This document shows, in pieces, positions 26,257 through 36,991 of a DNA stretch of 64,000 bases. Position 1 is the first letter of the stretch. Each line of letters begins with the position of its first letter. The stretch is from Mucidula mucida (lineage: Eukaryota > Basidiomycota > Agaricomycetes > Agaricales > Physalacriaceae). The position numbers were made by a program, and so were the translations under genes. The stretch lies in contig JADNYV010000004.1 of assembly GCA_015501055.1 (NCBI GenBank), forward strand, positions 620,001-684,000, in the 5' to 3' direction. The notes below the pieces were generated by a model. That model saw only the letters and a list, made by a program, of their open reading frames with translations. It did no database searches and was not told the origin of the DNA.

Positions 26257-26697
26257 TCAGCGTTCCCGCTGGGCGAGCGCCAGTTGCTGAAGAATCTCTT
26301 CGTGTGATGCGTTCGCGATATTCTGTCCGCTCATGCGCAGCCTATACAACGCGTCCATGACCCAGTTCTGGCAGTTCCAGTCTGGTTTTCCGTTTTTAAC
26401 AGGCGTCTGGACGAGGACGTTGTGGATCGACGCGTTTCCGCCTTGAAATAGGCGCGTCCGCTCAATGCGGCCGACGTGTACGCGACCCATGTAGCTGCTT
26501 GACTTGACGAGCTGGACGCTCTCCGGCGGCTTGACTTCGTACCGCGCTGCGTTCCCGCCGCAGAGCTCGTATGAATGACCCTCTAGAAGTGCAGGATTAC
26601 CGGTCATAATAAGGATAGCCCAGTGTCTAGTTCCTTTGAGGAGAGGATGGCCGTAGTGAGCGACGTAGACGTCGTAGTAGTGGGTGCTGTTGCTCAT
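26257..26697 (-). CDS. Unknown Agaricomycete family with HWA...NCQNW motifs (LRAT/HRASLS-like layout), copy 1
   Basis: 146 residues in one exon from 26697, with no signal peptide. It contains VYVAHYGHPLLKGTRHWAIL (His25-Trp-Ala), then HSYELCGGNAARYEVK, SSYMGRVHVGRIERTRLF, and DWNCQNWVMDALYRLR (Cys109). I know related proteins from mushroom genomes as an expanded uncharacterised family. The early HWA(I/L) and the late NC-x-x-W resemble HWALYVGDG and NCEHF of LRAT/HRASLS acyltransferases. If the resemblance is real, His25 and Cys109 would be a catalytic pair in a papain-like fold; this is inference. Upstream at about 26740-26840 a second coding-like stretch (GQKLTTTEEDKEDITPFFQ) might be a 5' exon, but I cannot join it in frame. 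Confidence 0.7.
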   Translation of the reverse strand: MSNSTHYYDVYVAHYGHPLLKGTRHWAILIMTGNPALLEGHSYELCGGNAARYEVKPPESVQLVKSSSYMGRVHVGRIERTRLFQGGNASIHNVLVQTPVKNGKPDWNCQNWVMDALYRLRMSGQNIANASHEEILQQLALAQRER

Positions 26698-27014
26698 AGT
26701 TGGGACAATGTCTATGGATCGTTAGAATTAGCCGTCCGACTCGGCCGTGGATGATGGAAACACATACTGAAAGAACGGAGTGATGTCTTCCTTGTCCTCT
26801 TCGGTGGTGGTGAGCTTCTGGCCGACCTGTCGACAGAGAGATGATCCATTTATATGAACGCATCCATGGCCAAAGCCGCGCGCGACCGGAGCATTGTTCA
26901 TATTCTCGGTATTGTCTTTTTGCGTTACGCTTTGTTCGCTTCGCCAGGAATAATCGGCAGGGTCTTTCGATCACTCAATCATACAAGATCTTTCAAGGTC
27001 GTATATGAACGTGT

Positions 27015-27450
27015 TCAATTCCATTTCCCATCTTCACGCTTTGCTTTGTCCAGCTGGCCACGCAGGTCCTCCAGGGAAACATCCGTGACATTACTATGAC
27101 CTGCGCTCCGCATCCTCTGCAAACCCTCGACCACCCAGTTCTGACAATTCCAGTGAGATCACCGAGTGTCACTGGCGTATTATCAAGAATGCTTCTTAGC
27201 GATCTCTCGCATCCTTCAATCTTGTTCCTGTCCACACGGCCAACATAAACACGGCCCATGTACGTCGGTGTTTCGATGAGATCTGTATGCTCCGGCATTT
27301 TGATCTCATACGTTTCCGTCCCGCCACTGATCTGGTAGGCCATCCCGACTAGCTTGGCCGGATCAGGCATGACTACGATGGCCCAATGTTTGGCCCCACG
27401 GAGAAGAGGATGCCCGAATGCGCGACATAGATGTCACAGGATGCCGCCAT
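27015..27450 (-). CDS. HWA...NCQNW family protein, copy 2 (two frame breaks)
   Basis: Tandem paralogue of the gene at 26257-26697 on the same strand. The start at 27450 (MAASCDIYVAH) leads to GHPLLRGAKHWAIVVMPDP, YEIKMPEHTDLIETPTYMGRVYVGRVDR, then NCQNWVVEGLQRMRSAGHS and a Lys-rich end at 27015. Two frame breaks interrupt it, near 27417 (TTT read as TT on the coding strand) and near 27152 (TT read as T before NCQNW). Both proposed catalytic residues (the His of HWA and the Cys of NCQ) survive once the frame is followed. It is either a young pseudogene or an intact gene with sequencing deletions; the many similar deletions elsewhere favour the latter. Confidence 0.6.
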
Positions 27451-27856
27451 TGGCAGCGCTTCTTACAAAATCTGTCAGAGGGAGGTCTCCGCTGAAAAGA
27501 GCGCCACTGGGTGCCAACCAAATACCGTCGATCGTTTTCAAAAGGGACGTTGACTACTCTTTCTGGACATTTATGGGTTTATCACACGGCGTGTCATCAG
27601 GGGAGCTGCTTACCGACGCTTCGAAGTCAATGACTTCGCTCGAATGATGGTGAGAGCAGAACAAGAAGAACAATGGCATGATCAACGACAATGAAGCAAA
27701 TTGAAACAAAGCAGCAACCCGATCATATTCCGTATTCGTCATCCCAGGTCCCCGCTGGTTTTCTTTGTTCTTAAGAGTCGCGCGTACGGAAGAAACAGAT
27801 ATCATTCATGAGGAAGCGAGTTTGATAAATTGTAATGTACAAAAAATTGCGAGAAG
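27451..27856. other. Spacer between paralogue 2 and eIF5
   Basis: An open frame on the minus strand (27554-27805) with a Leu/Phe-rich segment (ALFQFASLSLIMPLFFLF) is present, but no family or splice context supports it. The rest is probably untranslated leader of the paralogue and the 3' region of eIF5. Confidence 0.35.
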
Positions 27857-29246
27857 TTACTCGTCATCGTCGTCGTCGTCAGCTTCTTCGAGCCACTGAT
27901 AACATTATACGTTAGCGAAGAAGACGTGGAGAGACAACGGATGCCACATACCTTAAGGAAGGGTTCACTAGCTTTACGCACCATCTTGCTGGTTTCCTTG
28001 TCCGTATACTTCTTGCTGACATGGGTACCCCATTGCGTAACGACTTCCTCGTCAAGAACATCGACTTGATAGAGGGCCATAAGGATCTTAGGAACAGCCG
28101 GAAGAAGGTCGGGATAGGTAAGACCGACGAGACGCTCGATACCTCCCAACAAACATTTCTGATGTTTCTCAGATGTTACCATCTGAACCCTCAGTGAGTG
28201 AAGTGAAAATAACGACAACAGTCCAACATACCTTTGAAAAGAGTGCCGCATACAAAGTGATTTGATTCAAAACATCCTCAGTGAAAAGGGCCTGAACAAG
28301 GACAAGGATGGTCTTGTGTTTCTTTTCGATGCCTAGTTCCTCCGCTTTTTTGTAGACTGCGATCGAAAAGGACTTCGCGTCCTCGGTGTCGCGGTTCTCC
28401 GTAATCCAGTTGCCCAGGACACCGTAGGGACTATTGGCATCATCGTCGCTACCATCGTCATCTCCATTGAGGACCACGCTCGCCATGGTTCCTTCCAACG
28501 CCTTGATACGCTGTTTGACAGCCTCCGGAGAGGTGTCCGCGGACCAATCCTCTTTGGCGAGAACAGTGTCGGTGTTGAGCTCCTTGGCTTCCGCCTTGAT
28601 CTTCTTTGTCAGCTCATCATCACTCTCAGCGCCGTCGGGGACTGGTTCCTCGCCATTCTCGGGAGTGCTATCGCCACCACCTCCGACACCAGCGGCAGCA
28701 TCACCAGCACCCGTCTTTTTCTTGCCCTTCTTGACCTTGACCGGAGGATTTTTCAAGATGAACGTGGTAAGCTTGTGACGCATGTCGACCCCGGTGCGTT
28801 CACCACAGGCCTTGCAATCACGGATGATATCCTCGGTCCTGCCCGCTTTGAGTATGACGAGCTCGGTCTCCGGGTTTTTGCACGACTTGCAAAGCACGAA
28901 TTTGTCGATGAAAACGTCAAGAAGTTCACGGAGGCGGTTGGCGTCGTGAGCACCATTCACGATATACCGCTCGTTCTTCTCGTCAAAAGAAGTCTGGGCG
29001 CCTAATTCGCAACCAAAGAACTTGGTGGTATACGTGGGAGGTCGGCTGAGAGCGCGGGCGACATCGGTCATGTTCGGAATGACCGTCTTGATGCCATTGC
29101 CTTTGCCCTCAATTTTGGTGGTGAGGAGTGGCATACTACATTCGTCAATTAGTAACATATCCTACAACCATACGCTGATAGACATACCGGTAGCGGTAAA
29201 ATTTGTCATCGACATCGCGTCGAATGTTAACGATTCCAGAGGCCAT
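27857..29246 (-). CDS. TIF5: Translation initiation factor eIF5
   Basis: GTPase-activating protein for eIF2 during start-codon selection. Exon 1 (29246 to about 29190) is [19 protein letters not shown], including the Arg near position 15 that is the catalytic GAP residue in this family (IRRD). After an intron comes [20 protein letters not shown]. The zinc-binding segment [13 protein letters not shown]...[16 protein letters not shown] carries the four Cys. A Lys-rich linker ([13 protein letters not shown]) and Gly/acidic linker precede the C-terminal W2/HEAT domain ([42 protein letters not shown]). The protein ends in the acidic-aromatic box [12 protein letters not shown], which binds eIF2beta and eIF3. 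Four exons, no frame break. Confidence 0.95.
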
Positions 29247-29949
29247 ATTGAGCGAGTTATTTAGCGCTAGAGTGAAAGCAAAGTGAATATAAATCCTGCC
29301 GAGTATTGAGACTGCTTACAGAAGTGAAAAGAGAATTGGAAAACAGTTTTTTATGTTTGGATATACCGATTGGCGGACGAAGCATGAATCCTCTGCCTTG
29401 TAACTGACAGAAGATGGAGAAGTGGGAGTGGGGGGAGTGGGTAGACTCAATTGTGAAGAACAACAATAGAGAAAGTCGATATTGTCCGGTCCGCGTGCTC
29501 TGGTCGAGAGGATGGTGGTGGTTAGAGAGTGAGTGAGAGCCGGTAGCCACGCACAAGGAATGCAGCGAAAATCTGAGTTTCAAATCTGCCGGCCGTGCCG
29601 AGGCCTGTCTCACCCCAGTCATCGCCTCCGTCCGATGCTCTCCGCGTTGGTGACTAGCGTAATGACTCATGTTGGCCGTCAATTCAATGTGCGTACTATT
29701 TATTCGCATGGCTGTACAGAAGATGAGATGATAATGTAAGGTGTAATTCTGGATGAACGTCCCAATGCATTTACAGTACTTAATAATGAGAACGAGATGC
29801 TACAATGTCTAGTCGTCAATAATTAAGCTCAAGAGAGTTAAGCAGAAGAGTGATGCAGTTTCGCAAGTGACGGGCGAGAATGAGTGACAGGTCCAACTTC
29901 CAATAACCTAGATCAGGAATGAGCGACAGCCTGAGAGACTAAGTACAAC
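29247..29949. other. Intergenic region between eIF5 and F-box gene
   Basis: 700 bp containing the eIF5 promoter (from 29247) and the terminator of the F-box gene. Only short frames with no recognisable product. T/A-rich around 29700-29850. Confidence 0.4.
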
Positions 29950-32363
29950 TTACTTTAACCAAATCCTTCCACCGCCACTCTTCTCGCGGACGAACTCCCA
30001 TTCGCGCGGCGCCGGAACGACGCCACGCAAACAGTCCAGCAGATACTGTCTGCCTTCAGACGTCCCTTCTCCTTCAAGAACCCACTCGCCTTCCCAACCA
30101 ATGCCCATAGCCGTTGCCGAGCCAATACCGTTAGAGCTTCCGTTAACACCAGCATCATTCAAGGTGACGCCACCCCGCCACACTCTGGCAGTCCAAGCCC
30201 ACTTACGCACACTCGCGTAGCCGCCACGCGAATGCGGACTTGGGACGCTCGTCACATGGCTGATGAGCTGCATCTGTGGTTCTTCGCCACCAGAAGGTGG
30301 AGGAAGGTGCCCAAGAGACATTCGAAGACTGCCCCCTCGTAGACCCGCGGACCCATTGAACGATGTACGCGTGCGAGGGGCATTCCCAGACGGGATGATA
30401 TGATCGTAGTAGAACGGCGACGGAAGAGATATCGCATCCTCGATAGGCAGTCGATCCTCGGGAGGACAGAACGGGACCAGATACGAACCATTGAAGATCA
30501 GCCATTTCCTGGTCTCCTTGCTCTTGTTATCTACCCGGCTGCGACTGCGGACCTGGGATGCTTCGCGACTGGGGACAGGGTTCTCCTCCCCCGCACTCTC
30601 CTCGCCTCCTGATGCGCTCCCCGCAGGGGGTACATACCCCAGATTGCATACCACATCTCCTATACTCAGATGAGCCCAAAGACCAGACTCGACCAACTGT
30701 TCTTCGCATTTCTGAATGCTGGACCCCCCACTGGCAGCGTAGAAATATTCTGGCTCTAGGAACTCGGGGCCTTCCGATAACTCTGAACACGGAACATATA
30801 CCCGCAAAACAGGTGCACGTACACGAGACGTGGCTAAGATCAAGTCATGCGGTGATGTGAGAGCCGATAGAATGGCTGGAGGAGGCGACGGTGAGCTATA
30901 TCGCTCGCTTTGGGCAAATGGTGGAGATGATGTCCCTCCTGACGTAAGCCCAGAGCCATGTGCACTCGAGAAGGAACTATCGCTCGAGTTGAAATTGCTC
31001 GACGCGAATCTGCGATGCGGTTGCTGGAAGCCGAATTCCTCGTCGGACGCCCAACCTTCAGATGCCGAGACAGCGTGGGCAGATGCAGCACGCTTCACAT
31101 TGTGTGATACAGATGCATTGATGAGAGACCTGCGCCATCCCGTCGAATAGTACTTGAGATCTTTGGGATCCGAGGGAGGCGGAAGTGCCACCGAGTTGCC
31201 GCCAAATATTGATATTCGTCTGCGTAGTTGTGAAGTTGATGAGGTAGTAGAAGCGTTCCTGACGTGTTCCGAGGAACGCGGTGCACGATGACTTTGACGC
31301 GACTGCAGTAAACGCGCATGTTTGGTATTTGCGGAAAATGCAGAGGGGGCGGTGCTCTCTGCTTGCCCGGATACACGTTCTAAGCGGCTTGAACGTGCGT
31401 TTTGTGTCGAGGGGCTCGGGCGCTGGGGAGTAGAGTGGCGATCATGTTTGGATGGTACAGGTGGGGGGATATCGCTGTCCCGGGGACGCGGTTTAGAGAG
31501 AGGCGCTGGAAAGGTTAGTTCTTTCACGCTGCTTTGCTTGCTCCTCCCGTCGCTGATAGTGGATCTATCCCTAGACAAGGAAGGCACTGTCTGTGATCCC
31601 TGCAATGAATTTGACGGACTGTCATCCATGATCGGGTCGACCTCGGGTTCGGGTTCAAGGGGCGGGGGTAGCGAGGAGCTGTGGGCAAGCGACTGGAGGA
31701 GCAAAACGAATCGGGAATGAGCTTGGGCGAGATGTACTAGCTTCTGAGACCGAGCAGCATCGGCAGTCGGGGGAATGGATGAAGAAAGAGTCGAAAGAGC
31801 GCGCGTAGGATATGAATGGAGGGGAGTGTGTTGAGATATAACTATCACTGTCATGAGAACGAGAGCCTTGAAAAGGAACAAAAAGACGTACGAAGTAAAT
31901 CAAGGTCATGTAAAGTGACCGGTACTTCGCTGGTGAAGTCCCGCGAGATATTCTGCATTCTCAAACAAGCTCCGTAGCCTTCCACATATCTTGCAAGAAC
32001 GACATCCTTCAACTGGGGCGTGCTCAAGATACCTCGAAGTGTGCGACACGTCTGAGTCATGGCTATAAAATCGGTCCATGGCAGGAACGAAAGCAGTCCG
32101 GAGAGCGACTGAGGTGTGGCCGTAAATTTTGCGAAACCTTGTCTGGATGGACGCATTGGTTGGGGAGAAGGAGGACGCGCGCGAACGCGAAATGAGGATG
32201 AAGCAGGAGAAGCCGAGGGATGCCGCGAGGATGGGCGAAGAGTACAAGTCGAAGGCTGATCGTCGACTGGGATGGGAGGCAAAGCTCGAGCAGTCCTTGT
32301 CGATGAGATGCTGTTTATGGTGGATGTGCGTTCGGGCCGGGCAGCGAGATAGGACACATCCAT
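29950..32363 (-). CDS. F-box protein with long Ser-rich C-terminus
   Basis: Probable substrate receptor of an SCF ubiquitin ligase. The upstream exon carries a Pro/Ser-rich start ([20 protein letters not shown]). It is followed by an F-box-like helix set, [20 protein letters not shown] and [25 protein letters not shown] (about 32000-32130). After an intron (donor near 31890), one long exon begins near 31760 with [20 protein letters not shown]. It includes low-complexity sequence and then a folded-looking region: [57 protein letters not shown] and ARVWRGGV. The end is [17 protein letters not shown] at 29950. Other possible starts are 32462 and 32522. The target is unknown. It is divergent from IWS1. 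Confidence 0.7.
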
Positions 32364-32810
32364 GGTCGAAGCGGGAAGGCTTAGGAGATGCGGTGGATAC
32401 AGCGTACTCGTTGACCCTGTAGAGTGGTGCTGAAGAGATGAAGAACTTATGGCCAGTGCCATAACAATGTCGGCCCAAGAATGACCACTGCGATCGTGGA
32501 GCCTGGACTGCGACAGCTGCAACAGATATACCCCCGTTCACGAGGGCAAGGACGGGGGAAAGAGTTGGCGGAGAGGGAGGCAAAGGTGACTAAACAGCAG
32601 GAGAAAAGGCAGCAAGTAACATGGCCTTCATGGCGGCTATTTTATTGATTTTGTGGAGGCGCAAAGTGTTTCGGGTTTGTCGACATGGGCAAGCCAAACC
32701 GTCGGCTAATAATAACGAACTTCCGAAAACAGATTACCGATCAGGGCCGCGGATGTGCCGATGGCGTGGTAAAATATCCTGATTGGCTCTTGTTTGCCAT
32801 TGACGACATC
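32364..32810. other. Divergent promoter region of the F-box gene and IWS1
   Basis: Contains the alternative starts of the F-box gene (32462, 32522). In-frame sequence upstream of the chosen IWS1 start (from 32685, MGKPNRRLIITNF...) is rejected as coding because IWS1 proteins normally begin close to their acidic DIFG-like motif. Confidence 0.35.
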
Positions 32811-34112
32811 ATGGCGGTGAGTAATTGTCGGTCGTCGTCGGTCACAGTGGCTGACAGCCTTCCCAGTCCAAGGAAATCCTCGAGCGCGACATTTTTGGTG
32901 GCTCAGACTCTGAGCTCTCCTCCGATGAGAACGAAGGTAACGAGTCCCGCACAGCATCCGGTTTTGTAGCCCATTCAGTTGCAGAGCGCCCAGTCCAACA
33001 CCAGGAAAAGGCGGCCTATCCTTCCTCTGGAGACGAAACTGACGACGACTATGCCCGCGAGAAACCCACCAAGAAGAGGGCTGGCACTCAGCGCAAAAAA
33101 TCATCAGAGGGCAGGTCCGGTGCTGGCATCAAACGCAAGCGAAAGACCGCTCCCAAGAAAGACGATCCGTACCAGGACATTGACCTGAGCACACTACCGC
33201 CTGATCAAGGTAGGAATACGCTTCCATGTTATTCGCTACTCTGACTTATGTTGCATCATTAGCGAGCAAGATTCGCGTTGAACGACAAATCGAGGCCATT
33301 TTGAAGCCGAAAAAGTCAAATCGCCCCAAGAAACGAAAAAACAATGAGGAGGTCCTTGACAGTTTTGCCGACGACCAAGTTGCACGTTTACGCGAGGCCA
33401 TGAACAACGCTGTCGAAGAAGATAAGGCGTCTAAAGCCGATGGCCTACCTGCCACGGCGAAACTTAAGCTTCTTCCAGAAGTCATGGACACCCTACGAAA
33501 GTAAGTTGACAAGCACCCTGCTCAATCAGTCTTGTAATCTACCTTGTGCAGGGCCTCTCTCGCCCAGTCTATCATCGATAACAATCTTCTCGAGGCCGTC
33601 AGGTTCTGGCTTGAACCTCTCCCCGATCATTCCTTACCTTCTCTAAACATCCAACGCGAATTCTTCCAGATCTTACCCAAGATGGAGTTTATCGACTCTT
33701 CTGTCCTCAAAGAATCCGGCCTTGGAAAGATCGTCATGTTCTATACGAAATGTAAACGCATAACGCCAGACATTTCCCGCATCGCCGACGACCTAGTTGC
33801 GACCTGGTCGCGACCTATCATCAAACGCTCAGCTCATACAGGGACAGAGTCATCCCTCTTAGTGAAGGGGCGTTTGATACGACTACAACTGGGGAAAAAC
33901 TGCACTCTATTCTTGCGCGCGCCAAGGAGCAGGAGAAGTTCCGTGTACGAAAGAACGCTGTCATGGTGCCCCAGCGGGACTTGGGTAATTTCACCGTAGC
34001 GCCCAGATCCAACCTGCGCCCGAACTTGACTATCGATGGAGACAGTGAACGGAGAAGGAATAACAACGCCCGCCTAAAGAACTTGAAGTCTCGGCTCAGC
34101 AACAACAAGTAA
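32811..34112 (+). CDS. IWS1: Transcription elongation factor IWS1/Spn1
   Basis: Binds Spt6 and RNA polymerase II during elongation and RNA processing. Exons: 32811-32816, 32867 to about 33210, about 33263-33500 and about 33550-34112. The mini-exon encodes only Met-Ala; exon 2 follows with [23 protein letters not shown] basic linker ([11 protein letters not shown]) precedes [20 protein letters not shown]. The TFIIS N-terminal-like domain is clear: [80 protein letters not shown] and [12 protein letters not shown]. At about 33834 the frame breaks, and one extra T gives [20 protein letters not shown]. The protein ends in [19 protein letters not shown]1 is essential in yeast, so the break is probably a sequence error. 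Confidence 0.93.
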
Positions 34113-36991
34113 TTTTGGGCTGGGTTGTTATGTTTCTGTCTTTCACTTACGCGCTTACTGCATTCTTGTGTACTTACATCTAGATAGTCTGAATCATCGC
34201 ATTGCATAGCATCTACGTTCCGAACCTTGGTCAAGCGCAAATCACGAGTATTGTTTCGCCACCGAATGGAAGATCAAATGTCCCGTTTGGCAGGCTTTCG
34301 CGGGCTTCGTGGATCTACAGAGCCGTTTCCGAAGAAGATCGCACGGGTTTGAAACCTTCGTCAATATTTTGTATCGGGCATGCAGATATAACTCGGTACG
34401 TCAACAATGTCGAGATGCAACATGAATCACAGTATGATTAAAACGGTGGCGCCGACCCAACGCCGGCGCTCAAGTACGATGGATGACAGCATTTGACTTT
34501 CGTTCAAACCTGCAAATCCTCCTTACACGCCACCGACCACCGAGGCACACGCTGGGCACACGCTTGCACGGATGCCATACTTTTTGACAACGTCAAATTC
34601 GATCTGGGCGGTGCGTACACCGGAAACGGGTCTTCACTTTTGCCCAGGCAGGTGTGAGACGCTAAAGGTTGACATGCCCATGAGGCATGTTGACGTTTTG
34701 GGTGCTCGGCTCACTCAAAACCCATCGAGTCGAGTATGAGCGATTTTCAAGCTTTGGGTAATGCAAATTGGGATTTTCGTCTGCCACTGACGTGGATGAC
34801 CATAGAGGGGTCGAGGGGATCCGAGAAGAATCACCATCCGCGTCATGGAAGCTCCGAATGACCATTGCTGGTGCTAAGACATTATACCTGCACCGACAGG
34901 TATCATACTTCGTCGATTTCCACATGGCTTCAAGTGTCCTAGAAAAATATCGGCGGTGAATAGAGCCTCCGCGGAACCCAAGACGAGAACGAACTTGAAT
35001 GGAGTTGCCTACGATAGATGGCTTGCATTATATTGCGGCTTCTCTCCCTAACACCCTATGGTAGCAAGTTCAGGAACGCCATACAGTCAATCCAACTGTT
35101 CTCTGACATTCGCTACACGTACTCTAAATGGCATGCTCACCTTACTTGGAAGTCGACGATTCGCGGGAGATTAACGTCACCACTATCCATCCGATATGGT
35201 TGACCAAGTACGCTGCCTTTCAAACTTTTCTTCTTTGAGGTAACGTTGGACGGGCTGACTCAAGATCGCTATGGTATAGCCGCTCAATGTTAATTCAGCG
35301 TAAATCCCATTCATTACTGATGATTGTGTAGACCTACTGTAGCACACATGAAAGGACTCGCTGTCAGCACGAACCTATGTAAAAAAAGCTCGATTTCCTC
35401 GTAGGAATATGATAACAGCTTTTGAACGTTTTCTATACGGAAAGCCTCGCGTTCACGAGTGCTTCTTGTTATTACGCCACATCAGCTGCACTTCGTGTTA
35501 GTCTGGAAACCTGTCCAGCGATAGGCTATGTGCGTTTTGTTACCGCTTCTTCGTTCTTGCCTCAAGTTGCTCGTCAGTCATCTTGTTGGTAACCTTGATT
35601 CTCGTATACATTTCAAATCGCTTTTGCTTTTATGAGCCATGTCTCACCCCTTGTTTGTTTTCTAGATACCAAGACATCATTCAGGTAGGTACGCTTGGGA
35701 CTGCCCATCGCGATAGATAATTCTTTGATAGTCGGTTTATCGCGTTCGATGTCCTAAAGTGGGGAATTCATTGATTGGTTATTCAACCTGACGATTATCA
35801 AGTGGGAGGCCTCATGATATGCTGGATTGTCTAGACGATGCTTTGGTTTGAAGGTCGCTTGAAGAGAACCCGAAATAGTCGTTCTGTTGTCAGTAGACAT
35901 GTGCTCACAGACGATAAAGCACCTACCTTTCAGATTTTCTCTGATCAGTCAGCCGATATACTCTTTAAACTTGCCTGCCAGTGTCGTTCATATTCACCAG
36001 GACTTGCACGTCTCTCCATCGTAAGATCGTCAACGTCAACGAACGCCGTATGTCTCGACTCTCCCGGCGTTCCGAAGGACTGCAGGGTCGCTAGGATAAA
36101 CATTACAGCCCTTTTTATGTACGCCACACTGGAAGCTTTTAATTAGCTTATCGCCGTAAGCGAGTCGTAAGCGGCCTTGAGCGCAGATCGAGCCTCCCCT
36201 CAACCTCCTCCAGGCATACTTTGGATTGCCACTCTGGAGCGTTCGAAGGACGGCATACATCCGAATGTCAGGAGTGTCATAATTTCGGCTACACGCCTCT
36301 ACACCCGAAGTTAGCAGGGGACTAGCAATGTGCGTCGCGCTCCCGAACCAGAGTTTCCTCTCGTATCTGTCGAATCAACGTGCCTTCAGACAACAGAGCT
36401 TCTGTCTCTGATGGAGGAAGAAATGTGACCACTGACAGGATTGTCAATAGATCCCTGTTCTGATGATCCCTGCATTTGTTGGACGCCTTGAAGGCGATGT
36501 ATCCAAAGAAAGGACCAGCAGGTCAACAGACGTCCTTGATGGAAGCGGGATACTGTTGCTCGCGGCTACGGGAGGTAACTAGGAACTATTTGGATAATGA
36601 TGTGACCTGAGTTGTTTATCTGCGCTGGGTTGCATCTGCACAAATAGAGCAAGTGAGATGTCTACTTTTGATAGAGACGAAATGAGACCATTATGGGCAT
36701 AGTGAGAATTAGTGCAAAGTCAGGCGGTGTTACACACAATTAACGGAATTGATGGAGGACATTTACGGGCGATAAAGACCAGCGCAGTTCGGCGTAACGA
36801 GGTATCATCAATGTGACTGAGAGAGAGATCACCACGCGTCAAAGGTGGATGATCCAAGCTCAATTGAAAACGAACGAGTTCGAGCTTTGATGATGCACGA
36901 GGCCCGATTGAATCTTGGTTCCGATTCCGGTCGTGAGAATACAAAAGTATTTGACACGAGGTCCGATTGTTGTCCTTCCCTTCCGTCTATC
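34113..36991. other. Gene-free stretch of about 2.9 kb
   Basis: The largest interval with no supportable gene. Open frames are all under about 105 codons and carry no recognisable domain. No tRNA or 5S rRNA could be read by eye (no convincing A/B box pairs). No terminal inverted repeats or transposase fragments were noticed. It may hold a non-coding transcript or regulatory DNA, or a degraded element too old to recognise. Confidence 0.45.

Noticed and set aside
32685..32810. In-frame N-terminal extension of IWS1 from ATG 32685
   Set aside because: The added residues look unlike IWS1 N-termini and end directly at a better start (32811) followed by the conserved acidic DIFG-type segment.
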